Origin: Methylobacterium sp. J-068
GTDB lineage: Bacteria > Pseudomonadota > Alphaproteobacteria > Rhizobiales > Beijerinckiaceae
Length of the DNA stretch: 64,000 bases
Direction of reading: 5' to 3'
NCBI RefSeq assembly: GCF_022829445.1
Contig: NZ_JAKSXY010000059.1
Coordinates: forward strand, 124,001 to 188,000
The position numbers and the translations under genes are program-made. The notes under the pieces were generated by a model. That model had not been told where the DNA came from. It was given only the letters and a program-made list of their open reading frames with translations, and made no database searches. Within the stretch, counting starts at the first letter, position 1; each line of letters opens with the position of its first letter. Positions 36,182-44,023 of this stretch are shown here, piece after piece.

Positions 36182-38323
36182 TCAGAACCGCCCCGCCAGG
36201 GTGAGCCGCACGGCGGTGGGCTCGACCGGGTGGAAGTGCCGGTCGGCCACCCCGTCCGCCGCCTCGCCGGGCAGGCGGGAGATGTAGAAGTAGGTGATCT
36301 GGTCGGCCTTGGCGTTGGTGAGGTTCAGAACGTCGAGGGAGAGGCTGATCCCGTTGTCGAAGTTGTAGCCGACGCGGCCGTTGAGCAGCGCGGTCTGCTT
36401 CGAGCGCACGGAATTGTCCTCGATCAGGGGACGCGGGCCGAAATAGCGCAGGCGCATCGCGCCGAACCAGCCCGGGCCCTCGCCGAAGGTGAAGCCCGCC
36501 GAGGCGATGGTGGTGGGCGCCTCGGGCACCCGGTTGCCGACGGGGTCGCGGTCGGAAAAGCGCGCGTTGGTGATGGTGAGGTCGCCCTCCAGCGAGAGCC
36601 AAGGCGTCACCGCGTAGCGGTTGGTCCATTCCACGCCGAAGCGGCGGGTGGGCCGGCTCGGCTCGGTGGTGCCGGTGTCGCCCTGGAACAGGTTCTCGGA
36701 GGCGAAATCGAGCTGGAACAGCGTCACGGCCGTCTCCAACCCCGCGATGCTGCGGTTGCGGATGCCGATCTCCGAGCCCGTCGAGGGCACGAGGAAGGGC
36801 GAGCGGGAGATGGTGAACAGCGAGCTCGTCGGATCGACCGTGGCGGTGACGCCGCGCACGTCGTTCGAGTGGAAACCGCCGCCGTAATTCACGAAGAGTT
36901 CGGTGTCGAACCAGGGGCCGAGCACGAGGCCGAGCTTCGGGTTGACGATGCCGTCCCGCGCCGTGCCGGAATTGGCCGCCGTGTCCGAGCGGACGTCGGC
37001 GTAATAGCCGTCGGCGCGAAAACCCACGCTGGTGCGCAGCCAGTCGGTCCAGCGCACCCGGTTCTCGTAATAGAACGCCGCGCTCGCCTCCAGCACGCGG
37101 TCGTCGAGCACCGTCGAGCGGACCTGCCGGTTGGTCGTGTTGGCGAGCCCGACCCGGATCGAATCCGTGCGGGTCTGGACGCCGACCTCGTTCTCCATCG
37201 GCAGGCCGAACAGGCTGCCCTGGAAGGTGTGGGAGGCCTCCCCGCCGCCGAGCACGCGACTGTCGCGCTGGCGGAACTGGTCGCCGTTGACGGGGTCGTT
37301 GAGGAAGTAGGTGAAATCGTTGAACAGGTTCATGCCGTAGCGGATCACGTAGGCGTTGGCCCGCGTGATCCCGGCCTCGCTCGTCTGGCTCCAGCGGCCG
37401 GAGAGCGAGAAGCGGCTGGTGTCGCCGCCATCGGTGGGGTTCAGGGTGCCGAAGCGGCCGATGATCCCGTCCGCGACCGCGCGCTCCGGAATCTGGTTGG
37501 TGGCGTTCCACTTGGCCCAGTAGGCCATGCCCGTCACGGCGAAGCCGTCGAGGGCGGTGCCCTGGCTGTAGCGCAGGACGCCGTTGAGTTTGCGCAGACG
37601 GTCCGGCACGTCCCAGGGGCCGTCATAGGTCTGCGCCTCGCCGGCCACGAGCAGGTGGCCTTGGGCCAGCGGCGCCGAGGCGATGGCGAGCGCGCGCTTG
37701 TAGCCGAAGCTGCCGAAGGCGGTCAGCGCGAGGTTGCGCTCGACCCGGTCGAGGTAGTCGATCCGCACCGAGCCGGCCGAGGCGAAGTCGCCGTCGCGCA
37801 CGAAGTACGGACCCTTGTGGAATTCCACCGCGCCGACAAGCTCGGGGATGAGGAAGTTGAGGTCGGCATAGCCCTGGCCGTGGGCATGGGTGCGCATGTT
37901 CACCGGCATGCCGTCCACCGAAATGGCGATGTCGGTGCCGTGGTCGAGGTTGAAGCCGCGCAGGAAGAACTGGTTGGCTTTGCCCTCGCCGGAATGCTGG
38001 GTCACGATGAGGCCCGGCACGCTCTCCAGCACCTCGCCGGGCCGGGTGATGGGGCGGCTGTTGAGGGCCGCGCCCGAGATCACGCCGGCGCTCGCCGCGT
38101 CCACGGGACGAAGCCCGCCGCCGATGCCCGTGACGCCGCCGACGTAAGCGGCGCTCGCCGCGGGCTCCGTGCCGCGGGCGGCCGGCGCCTCGGCCGTCAC
38201 CGACAATTCCGCGAGCGAGGCCTCCGCGCGGCTCGCGGATTGCGCGAGGGCGGGCGCCCCCCAGAGGGAGCCGGCACAGGTCAGGAGGGCGATGCGGCGC
38301 GTCTTGAAGCGGGATCGGGACAC
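36182..38323 (-). CDS. TonB-dependent outer-membrane receptor under cobalamin riboswitch control
   Basis: The 713-residue protein has a signal peptide (ALLTCAGSLWGAPALAQ), then a plug domain with ITRPGEVLESVPGLIVTQHS near 92 and the subgroup motif NQFFLRGFNLDHGTDIAISV near 118, followed by MRTHAHGQGYADLN. A 22-strand barrel ends in LTLAGRF with the terminal Phe. It takes up a scarce ligand using the proton-motive force. The upstream cobalamin riboswitch (38450-38602) indicates repression when B12 is plentiful, so a corrinoid or cobalt chelate is the probable cargo. The sequence does not look like classical BtuB. The start is a GTG at 38323 with GAGG upstream. Confidence 0.9.
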   Translation of the reverse strand: MSRSRFKTRRIALLTCAGSLWGAPALAQSASRAEASLAELSVTAEAPAARGTEPAASAAYVGGVTGIGGGLRPVDAASAGVISGAALNSRPITRPGEVLESVPGLIVTQHSGEGKANQFFLRGFNLDHGTDIAISVDGMPVNMRTHAHGQGYADLNFLIPELVGAVEFHKGPYFVRDGDFASAGSVRIDYLDRVERNLALTAFGSFGYKRALAIASAPLAQGHLLVAGEAQTYDGPWDVPDRLRKLNGVLRYSQGTALDGFAVTGMAYWAKWNATNQIPERAVADGIIGRFGTLNPTDGGDTSRFSLSGRWSQTSEAGITRANAYVIRYGMNLFNDFTYFLNDPVNGDQFRQRDSRVLGGGEASHTFQGSLFGLPMENEVGVQTRTDSIRVGLANTTNRQVRSTVLDDRVLEASAAFYYENRVRWTDWLRTSVGFRADGYYADVRSDTAANSGTARDGIVNPKLGLVLGPWFDTELFVNYGGGFHSNDVRGVTATVDPTSSLFTISRSPFLVPSTGSEIGIRNRSIAGLETAVTLFQLDFASENLFQGDTGTTEPSRPTRRFGVEWTNRYAVTPWLSLEGDLTITNARFSDRDPVGNRVPEAPTTIASAGFTFGEGPGWFGAMRLRYFGPRPLIEDNSVRSKQTALLNGRVGYNFDNGISLSLDVLNLTNAKADQITYFYISRLPGEAADGVADRHFHPVEPTAVRLTLAGRF

Positions 38324-38360
38324 GGACGAGAAACCTCGGGCGACGGCGGTGGCACGTCAC

Positions 38361-38396
38361 CGCGAACGAGGCCGACCCGTTCGCGACACGCGAACG
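38361..38396 (-). promoter_or_regulatory. Putative riboswitch expression platform with mutually exclusive hairpins
   Basis: Three 8-base segments lie in a row: CGCGAACG (38361-38368), CGTTCGCG (38378-38385) and CGCGAACG (38389-38396). The middle one can pair perfectly with either flank, so only one hairpin can form at a time. The block sits between the cobalamin aptamer and the GTG start of the receptor, 38 bases before it. This is the expected layout of a switching platform; which fold is the OFF state is not decided. Confidence 0.6.
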
Positions 38397-38449
38397 CCCC
38401 GACACCCGCCGGGGCACCCCGCCCAGCGCGTTTCGCGTGTGACCACGAC

Positions 38450-38602
38450 TGACGGCAGGTCTCCTGGCTCGCGGGTCGCCGCCCTTCACCGTCTTCCCGA
38501 GCCGAGGAGCCCAGTGACGTCGGTGGTGAAGGGCTCGCCGCTCACAGTTGCGGGGGCAGCCGCGGCATTGGGGCCAGAGCCCCGCACCGCGTTCCCTTTT
38601 GA
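38450..38602 (-). promoter_or_regulatory. Cobalamin riboswitch
   Basis: The minus strand reads GGGAACGCGGTGCGGG..., then ATGCCGCGGCTGCCCCCGCA and ACTGTGAGCGG (the B12-box region), later CACTGG, GGGAAGACGGTGAAGGG and finally GCGAGCCAGGAGACCTGCC. These are the conserved elements of the cobalamin aptamer in the correct order. It lies 126 bases before the TonB receptor gene on the same strand and should lower its expression when cobalamin is bound. The 5' boundary is approximate. Confidence 0.95.
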
Positions 38603-38729
38603 TCCTCCGGAGAGGAACCGTCCGGGACAGGAGGCCCGATCGGGACGCCCATCGTCAATCGCCCGATGCGGGATTTTCGACGCGGTGTGCCCCGCAGGTG
38701 ACAAGTCCTCGCGGGTGGTTCGCGGGGGC

Positions 38730-40964
38730 CTACTCGCCGACGCCGAACAGCTTCTCCAGGAAGTTGCGGTCGTCCCGGCTCGGGCCGGCGCCGGCCTCGG
38801 CGTGGCGCGTGGCGGGGCTCGCCGCGCGGGGCGCGGGCGCGGCGGCCTGCGGCTCGCCGAGCAGCGCGCCGATCAGTCCGCCGGGCGTGCTGTTGGTGAC
38901 GGCCGGCTCGGCGGGGGCGCGGTTGCGCCAGCTCTTGGCGCCCGCCAGCATCGTCGGGGTCTGTCCCTTCAGGGCGACGGTCATGTAGGCCTTCCAGATC
39001 TCGCCCGGCAGGTTGCCGCCCGAGACCTTCTTCGTCGGCTCGCCGTCGTCGTTGCCGAGCCAGACACCCGTCACCAGGGTCGAGGAATAGCCGATGAACC
39101 AGGCATCGCGGAAATCCTGGCTGGTGCCGGTCTTGCCGGCGAGGTCCCAGCCCGGCACCTCCGCCTTCTTGGCGGTGCCGGTGACGAAGGTCTCGTGCAT
39201 CATCGCGTTCATCATCGAGACGGCGTTGGGGTCGATGACCCGGCCCATGCCGCCCTCCTTGCGCTTGTAGAGCACGCTGCCGTCGGCGCCCTTCACGCTG
39301 GCGATGATGTAGGGGATCACGCCGGTGCCGCCGTTGGCGAAGGCCGCGTAGGCGCCCACCATCTCGAGCGGCGTCACCTCCGAGGTGCCGAGCGCGATGG
39401 AGCCGTTGGCCTGGAGGGGTGAGGCGATGCCGAGGCGCTGGGCCGTCTGCACCACGGTCTTCGGCCCGACCTCCTGACCGAGACGCACCGCCACGGTGTT
39501 GAGCGAGAGGGCGAGCGCGTCGCGCAAGGTCACGGGCCCGCGATAGTCGCGCGAGTAGTTCTCCGGGTTCCAGCCCTTGATGCTGATCGGCGCGTCGTCC
39601 CGGACCGTGTCGGGGGTCAGGCCGTGCTCGACCGCCGCGAGATAGACGAAGGGCTTGAAGGACGAGCCGGGCTGGCGCTTGGCCGTCGTGGCGCGGTTGA
39701 ACTGGCTCTGGGCGTAGTCGCGCCCGCCCACCAGGGCGCGGATGGCGCCATCGGGCTTCAGCGAGACGAGGGCGCCCTGGGCGACGTTGTAGCGGGCCCC
39801 CTTCTGGTTCAGCTCGTCCACCAGCGCCTTCTCGCCCGCCGCCTGCAGGGCGGTGTCGACGGTGGTGCTGATGACGATGTCGGTCTCGAATTTCGGCAGG
39901 AAGTCGTCGAGCACGTCCATCACGAGGTCGGCGACGTAGTTGGCCGAGCCGCCGCCGCGCACCCCGGCGGGCCGGGCCGGGGTCGCCAGCGCCAGCTTGA
40001 CGTCCGCCGGCTTGGCGAAGCCGAGCTCCTGCATCGCGGCGAGCACCTGGGCGGCGCGGGCCTGCGCGGCCGGCAGGTTGCGGTTCGGGGCCAGCCGCGA
40101 GGGCGCCTGCACGAGGCCGCCGAGCATCGCCGCCTCCGCCAGGGTCACGGCCTTGGCCGGCTTGCCGAAATAGCGCTGCGCCGCCGCCTCCACGCCGTAG
40201 GCGCCGGCGCCGAAATAGACCCGGTTCAGGTAGAGTTCGAGGATCTCGTCCTTGGTGTACTTATGCTCCAGCCACAGGGCCAGGATCGCCTCCTGGATCT
40301 TTCGCGAGGCCGAGCGCTCGGGGGTGAGGAACAGGTTCTTGGCGAGCTGCTGCGTCAGGGTCGAGCCACCCTGGGACACGCCCCGGCGCGTCACGTTCTG
40401 GGCGATGGCGCGGGCGATGCCCACGGGGTCGACGCCGAGATGGCTGTAGAAGCGCCGGTCCTCGATCGCCACGAAGGCGCGCGGCAGGTAGGGCGGGAGT
40501 TCCTTGATGCCGACCACCCGGCCGCCGGTCTCGCCGCGATTGGCGAGCAGGGAGCCGTCGCTCGCCAGGATGGCGATGTTGGGCGGGCGCTTCGGCACCG
40601 CGAGCTGGTCGATCGGCGGCAATTGCGAGGCGTGATAGGCCACGAGGCCCGCGACGCCGATGACGCCCCAGAGGCCGAGGATGAGCCCGGCATAGACGAG
40701 CCGGCCCAGGATGGAGCGGCGCACGCGGCGCGGCGCCTTGCGCGACGCCCGAGAGGCCGGAGCCTTCGACACCGCCGCCCTGGATGCCCCTTGCCCCGCT
40801 CCTTGCCGGCCGCCCTTCGAACCCGTTCCGCCTCGTGCCACGCCGCCCCCCGCGCGATCGGCCCGCGACAGCCGCAGATCGAGGTCGGCCGGGTCTACGG
40901 CGCGCCCCTCGGGCACGTCGAAGTTCGGCTCACCCCTGCCTCCGCCTTCGCGTCCCTTCGCCAT
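38730..40964 (-). CDS. Penicillin-binding protein 1A, bifunctional glycosyltransferase/transpeptidase
   Basis: The 744-residue protein has a basic, low-complexity cytoplasmic N-terminus (1-85) and one membrane helix (about 88-110). A family 51 glycosyltransferase domain follows, with catalytic Glu in FVAIEDRRFYSHLG near 168 and GGSTLTQQLAKNLFL near 200. The transpeptidase has SSFK at 434-437 (nucleophile Ser434), SLN near 485 and KTGTSQDF near 605. The C-terminal tail is Ala/Pro-rich. It polymerises and cross-links peptidoglycan. The start at 40964 (MAKGREGG) is preferred; a GTG at 41018 would add 18 residues. The gene is monocistronic here, preceded by a perfect palindrome at 41055-41078. 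Confidence 0.93.
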   Translation of the reverse strand: MAKGREGGGRGEPNFDVPEGRAVDPADLDLRLSRADRAGGGVARGGTGSKGGRQGAGQGASRAAVSKAPASRASRKAPRRVRRSILGRLVYAGLILGLWGVIGVAGLVAYHASQLPPIDQLAVPKRPPNIAILASDGSLLANRGETGGRVVGIKELPPYLPRAFVAIEDRRFYSHLGVDPVGIARAIAQNVTRRGVSQGGSTLTQQLAKNLFLTPERSASRKIQEAILALWLEHKYTKDEILELYLNRVYFGAGAYGVEAAAQRYFGKPAKAVTLAEAAMLGGLVQAPSRLAPNRNLPAAQARAAQVLAAMQELGFAKPADVKLALATPARPAGVRGGGSANYVADLVMDVLDDFLPKFETDIVISTTVDTALQAAGEKALVDELNQKGARYNVAQGALVSLKPDGAIRALVGGRDYAQSQFNRATTAKRQPGSSFKPFVYLAAVEHGLTPDTVRDDAPISIKGWNPENYSRDYRGPVTLRDALALSLNTVAVRLGQEVGPKTVVQTAQRLGIASPLQANGSIALGTSEVTPLEMVGAYAAFANGGTGVIPYIIASVKGADGSVLYKRKEGGMGRVIDPNAVSMMNAMMHETFVTGTAKKAEVPGWDLAGKTGTSQDFRDAWFIGYSSTLVTGVWLGNDDGEPTKKVSGGNLPGEIWKAYMTVALKGQTPTMLAGAKSWRNRAPAEPAVTNSTPGGLIGALLGEPQAAAPAPRAASPATRHAEAGAGPSRDDRNFLEKLFGVGE

Positions 40965-41389
40965 GCGTCCCGTCTGCCCCAAGGTTCGTTCGCGATTCGA
41001 GCGACCCTGCTTGCGCACGGTAATTGCGGCGGGTTTAAGGGGTGTTAACCGGCCGATTTTTCAACACCTTGAAAAATCAGAGGAAATTCCGAGGCTGTCG
41101 GATCGCGTTCGCCGGATGCGCTGGGTCGTGTGAAGGGGGGTAAGATACACGAACAGTGCCCGCGATAGGCTGATCCCTGACGCTGAACGCCCTGGCGCGT
41201 ATGGTCCTGAAAGGCCTCGAGCCGTGTCCGAGATCCAGTTCGTCGCCTTCGTGGTGCCCTCCGCTCCTCGCCTTAGCGGTCGGCGGGGGCGTGGCGTTGT
41301 GGGCGCGGCACGCCGCGTAGGGGCACTGCGGAGGCCCGTCGTCGCGGCCCGGTCCATTCGTGTCCGGTCGCGGGACGGGCCCGGCCCGT
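40965..41389. other. Intergenic region, 425 bases, upstream of PBP1A
   Basis: It contains a TTAA-N6-TTAACC pair at 41035-41050, which resembles a CtrA site but with six instead of seven spacer bases, and the perfect dyad at 41055-41078. The remaining 300 bases up to the acetyltransferase stop show weak open frames only; none has a ribosome site or recognisable product. Confidence 0.45.
41055..41078. promoter_or_regulatory. Perfect 10+10 inverted repeat upstream of PBP1A
   Basis: GATTTTTCAA-cacc-TTGAAAAATC, 91 bases before the PBP1A start. AT-rich arms in a GC-rich genome make chance formation unlikely. It could be an operator for a dimeric regulator or an RNA hairpin in the leader. Confidence 0.6.
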
Positions 41390-41833
41390 TCAGACCTTCT
41401 TGCGCAGGGGTCGGACCGAGAGCGTGCCGGGTTTCAAAAACCCCGTGGCATCGGCGAAGGCCCGGAGTTCGGGCTGATCCGTCCGCAATTCGATGTCGCC
41501 GCAGCCGGCGGAGCGGGCCGCCTGGGAGGCCGCCTTGAGGAGGAGGCGGCCGATGCTGCGCCGGCGCTCGTCGGGGCCGACCAGCAGGGTGCTGATCTGC
41601 GCGACCGGCAGGGTGGCCTCCAGGGTGCGATACCAGTGCAGCACCACGAGGCCGCTCGGCGGCCCCCACTCCAGGGCGATGAGGGCGGCGCCGTGTCCCT
41701 GGCGCAGGGCGTCGAGCCGCTCGGCCAGCACTCCGGGCGGGGTGGGATGGCCGGATGCGCCCAGGAGTTCGGAGAGGCCAGCGGCATCGGCGGGGCCCGC
41801 CGCCCGGATCTCCAGCCCGTAACGGCTCGCCAC
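41390..41833 (-). CDS. GNAT-family N-acetyltransferase
   Basis: The 147-residue protein has the GNAT fold pattern: EIRAAGPADAAGLSELL at the N-terminus, a central strand QISTLLVGPDERRRSIGRLL with the acetyl-CoA pyrophosphate loop (R-R-x-x-G-R variant of Q/R-x-x-G-x-G/A), then KAASQAARSAGCGDIELRTD and FADATGFLKPGTLSV. The substrate is unknown. The start is a GTG at 41833 with GGAG eight bases upstream; no better ATG is available. The neighbouring 107-residue gene on the same strand starts 360 bases upstream, so cotranscription is possible. Confidence 0.82.
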   Translation of the reverse strand: MASRYGLEIRAAGPADAAGLSELLGASGHPTPPGVLAERLDALRQGHGAALIALEWGPPSGLVVLHWYRTLEATLPVAQISTLLVGPDERRRSIGRLLLKAASQAARSAGCGDIELRTDQPELRAFADATGFLKPGTLSVRPLRKKV

Positions 41834-41869
41834 ACCGTGCTCCGATCCGACAGTCAGGAAAGCGTGGGT

Positions 41870-42193
41870 CTAATCCCGGCGCAGCAATCCGAACAGGGCA
41901 AAGCCCGCCAGCGCCGCGAGGCCGAGGGCCAGACCGCGATTGTCGTGGAAGTGGCTGGCGGCGGTCCGGGCGCCCTCGCGCAGGTCGTCTCGGAGAGGCG
42001 ATCCGGTGAGAATGCGCTCGGCGCGGGCGTGGTTCTCGGGCCGGGTCGCGATCGAGACCGCGAAGGTGTCGTCGTCCAGGCGGTCGATCTCGATGCTGTT
42101 GCGCGCGAAGCCCGCCCGCGAGAGGCGATCGCGCGCGCCGCGCGCGGCGCTGAGAGACGAGACGGTCACGGACGCCAACACGCTGTCAGACAT
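41870..42193 (-). CDS. Small membrane-anchored stress-type protein, 107 aa
   Basis: Residues 1-60 look like a small alpha/beta unit (SVLASVTVSSLSAARGARDR, then IEIDRLDDDTFAVSIATRPE), reminiscent of general-stress 17M-type proteins. Residues 85-105 are a C-terminal membrane helix (GLALGLAALAGFALFGLLRRD) with the N-terminus facing the cytoplasm. AGGGAGA precedes the ATG by 9 bases. A near-perfect EcfG promoter lies directly upstream, so expression in the general stress response is expected. The family is not identified with certainty. Confidence 0.75.
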   Translation of the reverse strand: MSDSVLASVTVSSLSAARGARDRLSRAGFARNSIEIDRLDDDTFAVSIATRPENHARAERILTGSPLRDDLREGARTAASHFHDNRGLALGLAALAGFALFGLLRRD

Positions 42194-42221
42194 TGATTTT
42201 TTCTCCCTGTTCGGCAGATCA

Positions 42222-42247
42222 AACCGCCCGCCCGCCGGGGTGGTTCC
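42222..42247 (-). promoter_or_regulatory. EcfG-type (general stress) promoter
   Basis: On the minus strand: GGAAC, 17 bases, GGTT (consensus GGAAC-N16/17-CGTT). The predicted start site near 42213 is about 20 bases before the ATG at 42193, ideal for a short leader. Confidence 0.6.
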
Positions 42248-42370
42248 GCACGATGGCCCGGACTCTGGCGGGCGTAGCGTCTTAAGCTCCCGGAAACCGG
42301 CCCGCCGTAAGCCCGGCGGCGTCCGCGCGGGCCGGGCCTGCGGGGCGCCGCAACAGGAGCTTGCCGGGCA

Positions 42371-42580
42371 TTGCGCGATCCGTTCGTTCCCGCCGCCCTC
42401 GCCGACCGCCTGCGCGAGAAGCGCCGCAAGCCCCGGCCCCGCGAGGCGCTCGCCTACGCGCCGGCCAAGCCCGTCTTCGCAGAACTGCTCGACGCGCGCG
42501 GGCACGGCACCGGCCAGTTCGTGCGCCTGTCGCAGGGGATGGTCGAGGCCATCACCCGGGGGGTGAAGGGTGGTGTCTGA
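42371..42580 (+). CDS. Small hypothetical protein, 69 aa, TTG start
   Basis: The frame begins at a TTG (42371), with AGGAG 12 bases upstream. The 69 residues are basic at the N-terminus (LADRLREKRRKPRPREALAY) and end in GQFVRLSQGMVEAITRGVKGG. No family is recognised. The unusual start codon and the lack of an in-frame ATG make the call uncertain, but codon use resembles that of neighbouring genes and the frame ends just before repeat copy B. Confidence 0.5.
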   Translation: MRDPFVPAALADRLREKRRKPRPREALAYAPAKPVFAELLDARGHGTGQFVRLSQGMVEAITRGVKGGV

Positions 42581-42611
42581 TCCTGTCTTCGCTTGATCGA
42601 AGCGGAGACAG

Positions 42612-42687
42612 GATCGCTCAGCCCGCGCGGCGCCTGAGCGAAGCCCTGATCCGCCATCCCGAAGGGATCGACCGGATTTGGGATGAG
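42612..42687 (+). repeat. Dispersed palindromic repeat, copy B
   Basis: 76 bases matching copy A (28758-28833) except in a short central segment. The stem ATCCG...CGGAT encloses ATCCC-GAA-GGGAT. It lies between the TTG-start gene and the converging secreted-protein gene. Confidence 0.9.
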
Positions 42688-42692
42688 CGGCG

Positions 42693-43016
42693 TCAGCGGT
42701 CGCAGCCGATGCAGATGTCGCGCACCGCGCGCAGGCGCGAGGGACCGGTGCGTTGGTTGGGCAGCGTGCCGTTGAGGGCGTGATCGGCGCTGCGCGCCGT
42801 GGACGGCTTGGGCTTGGGGGGCGATGAGGCCTCGTGCGTCGGGGCGTAGGGCTTCGGCGGGGCCGTCAGCGCCATGTACTGCGCCGAGGCGGGCGCGGGC
42901 GCCAGGGCGAGGCCCAGGAACAGCCAGCAGAACCGCCGGGCTCGGGGCGCGGTCGGGCCGAGTGAAGCTGGGCTGAGTGAAGCAGGGCCGAGTGAAGCAG
43001 GACGTCGCGTGGCCAT
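42693..43016 (-). CDS. Small secreted hypothetical protein, 107 aa
   Basis: An N-terminal stretch of Ser/Leu/Pro repeats (SLGPASLSPASLGP) precedes a clear signal sequence (RRFCWLFLGLALAPAPASAQ, cleavage near residue 45). The mature part is Pro/Lys-rich and ends with CIGC (VRDICIGCDR), a possible disulfide or metal pair. GGAGG lies 5 bases before the ATG. The family is unknown. The signal sequence sits unusually far from the start because of the 15-base tandem repeat, so the true start could be further downstream, although no good ATG is seen. Confidence 0.65.
   Translation of the reverse strand: MATRRPASLGPASLSPASLGPTAPRARRFCWLFLGLALAPAPASAQYMALTAPPKPYAPTHEASSPPKPKPSTARSADHALNGTLPNQRTGPSRLRAVRDICIGCDR
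42955..42999 (-). repeat. Three 15-base tandem repeats in a coding sequence
   Basis: GGGCCGAGTGAAGCT, GGGCTGAGTGAAGCA and GGGCCGAGTGAAGCA on the plus strand encode repeated ASLGP/ASLSP units at the N-terminus of the secreted protein. Confidence 0.9.
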
Positions 43017-43161
43017 CGGCGCCTCCGGTCGCGTGCCTGGGCTGTCGGCCGCGGGGCGGACGCCGTGCGGCGATACGGTGCCCGTCCTGGCGGGAACGAG
43101 GGGGAGCGCGGATCGTTCCCCGTCCCTTTTGCCCGATGATCGGGCCGGACGGGACCACAAC

Positions 43162-44019
43162 ATGCTCCGACTCCTCGTGGCCGACGGGAACGACCGGGCG
43201 GGGCGCGCCGCCCATGTCGAGGCGGCGGGCGTCACCTCGGCAGAGGCCTACGCGGCGATCCTGCGCCAACTCGCGCCCGGCGCGGTCTGCACCCTGATCG
43301 ATCCGGCCGATGCGGACGCGGCGCTGCCCGCCGGCACGCGGCTCGGCGATTTCGACGCCCTCTTCGTCACCGGTTCGGCCCTGCACATCCGCGAGGGCGG
43401 CGCGGCGGTGCGGCGCCAGATCGCGCTGATGCGCCAGGCGCTCGGGGACGGGCTTCCGGTCTTCGGCTCGTGCTGGGGCGTCCAGGTCGCGGCCGTGGTG
43501 GCGGGGGGCGAGGCGGCCCGCAACCCGAAGGGGCCGGAATACGGGTTCTCGCGCGACCTCACGCGAACGGCCGCGGGAGCGACGCACCCGCTGCTCGCGG
43601 GCCGCGGAGCGCGCTTCGACGCGCCGGCCATGCACCTCGACGCCGTCATCGTGCCGCCCGCCCACGCCACGGTGCTGGCGGGCAACCAGGTGCTCTCGGT
43701 CCAGGCGATCGAGATCGTGCACGGGCCGGGCGTGTTCTGGGGCACGCAATACCACCCGGAACTCGACCTCGACGCGCTCGCCGCCATGCTGCGCCTGAGC
43801 GCCGACGACGTGGTGGAGGCGGGCGCACGGCCCGACCACGCGGCGGTGGAGGCCTACGCGGCGGACCTGTGCCGGATCCACGTGGATCCGGAGGCGCAGG
43901 CCGACCGCATCGCCCGCCACCGGCTCGGGGCCGATCTGCTCGATCCGGCGCGCCGGCGCACCGAGATCGCCAATTTCCTCGCGCATTGCGTCCGACCGCG
44001 GGTCGAGGCCGCGGCCTGA
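43162..44019 (+). CDS. Class I glutamine amidotransferase-like protein
   Basis: A 285-residue protein with a GATase-1 fold: FVTGSALHIREGG near residue 75, the nucleophilic elbow FGSCWGVQVAAVVAGG with Cys near 106, and FWGTQYHPELDLDAL near 195 supplying the catalytic His and Glu. A C-terminal extension of about 80 residues follows. It may hydrolyse a glutamine-like amide such as a gamma-glutamyl compound (the YgiQ/PuuD-type group is similar); no synthase partner is nearby. The start at 43162 (MLRLLVADG) begins the fold directly. A frame open to 42874 upstream is antisense to the secreted-protein gene and rejected. Confidence 0.85.
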   Translation: MLRLLVADGNDRAGRAAHVEAAGVTSAEAYAAILRQLAPGAVCTLIDPADADAALPAGTRLGDFDALFVTGSALHIREGGAAVRRQIALMRQALGDGLPVFGSCWGVQVAAVVAGGEAARNPKGPEYGFSRDLTRTAAGATHPLLAGRGARFDAPAMHLDAVIVPPAHATVLAGNQVLSVQAIEIVHGPGVFWGTQYHPELDLDALAAMLRLSADDVVEAGARPDHAAVEAYAADLCRIHVDPEAQADRIARHRLGADLLDPARRRTEIANFLAHCVRPRVEAAA

Positions 44020-44023
44020 GGCG

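Noticed and set aside
41035..41050. CtrA binding site
   Set aside because: TTAA-N6-TTAACC has one base too few in the spacer; reported only as a hint.
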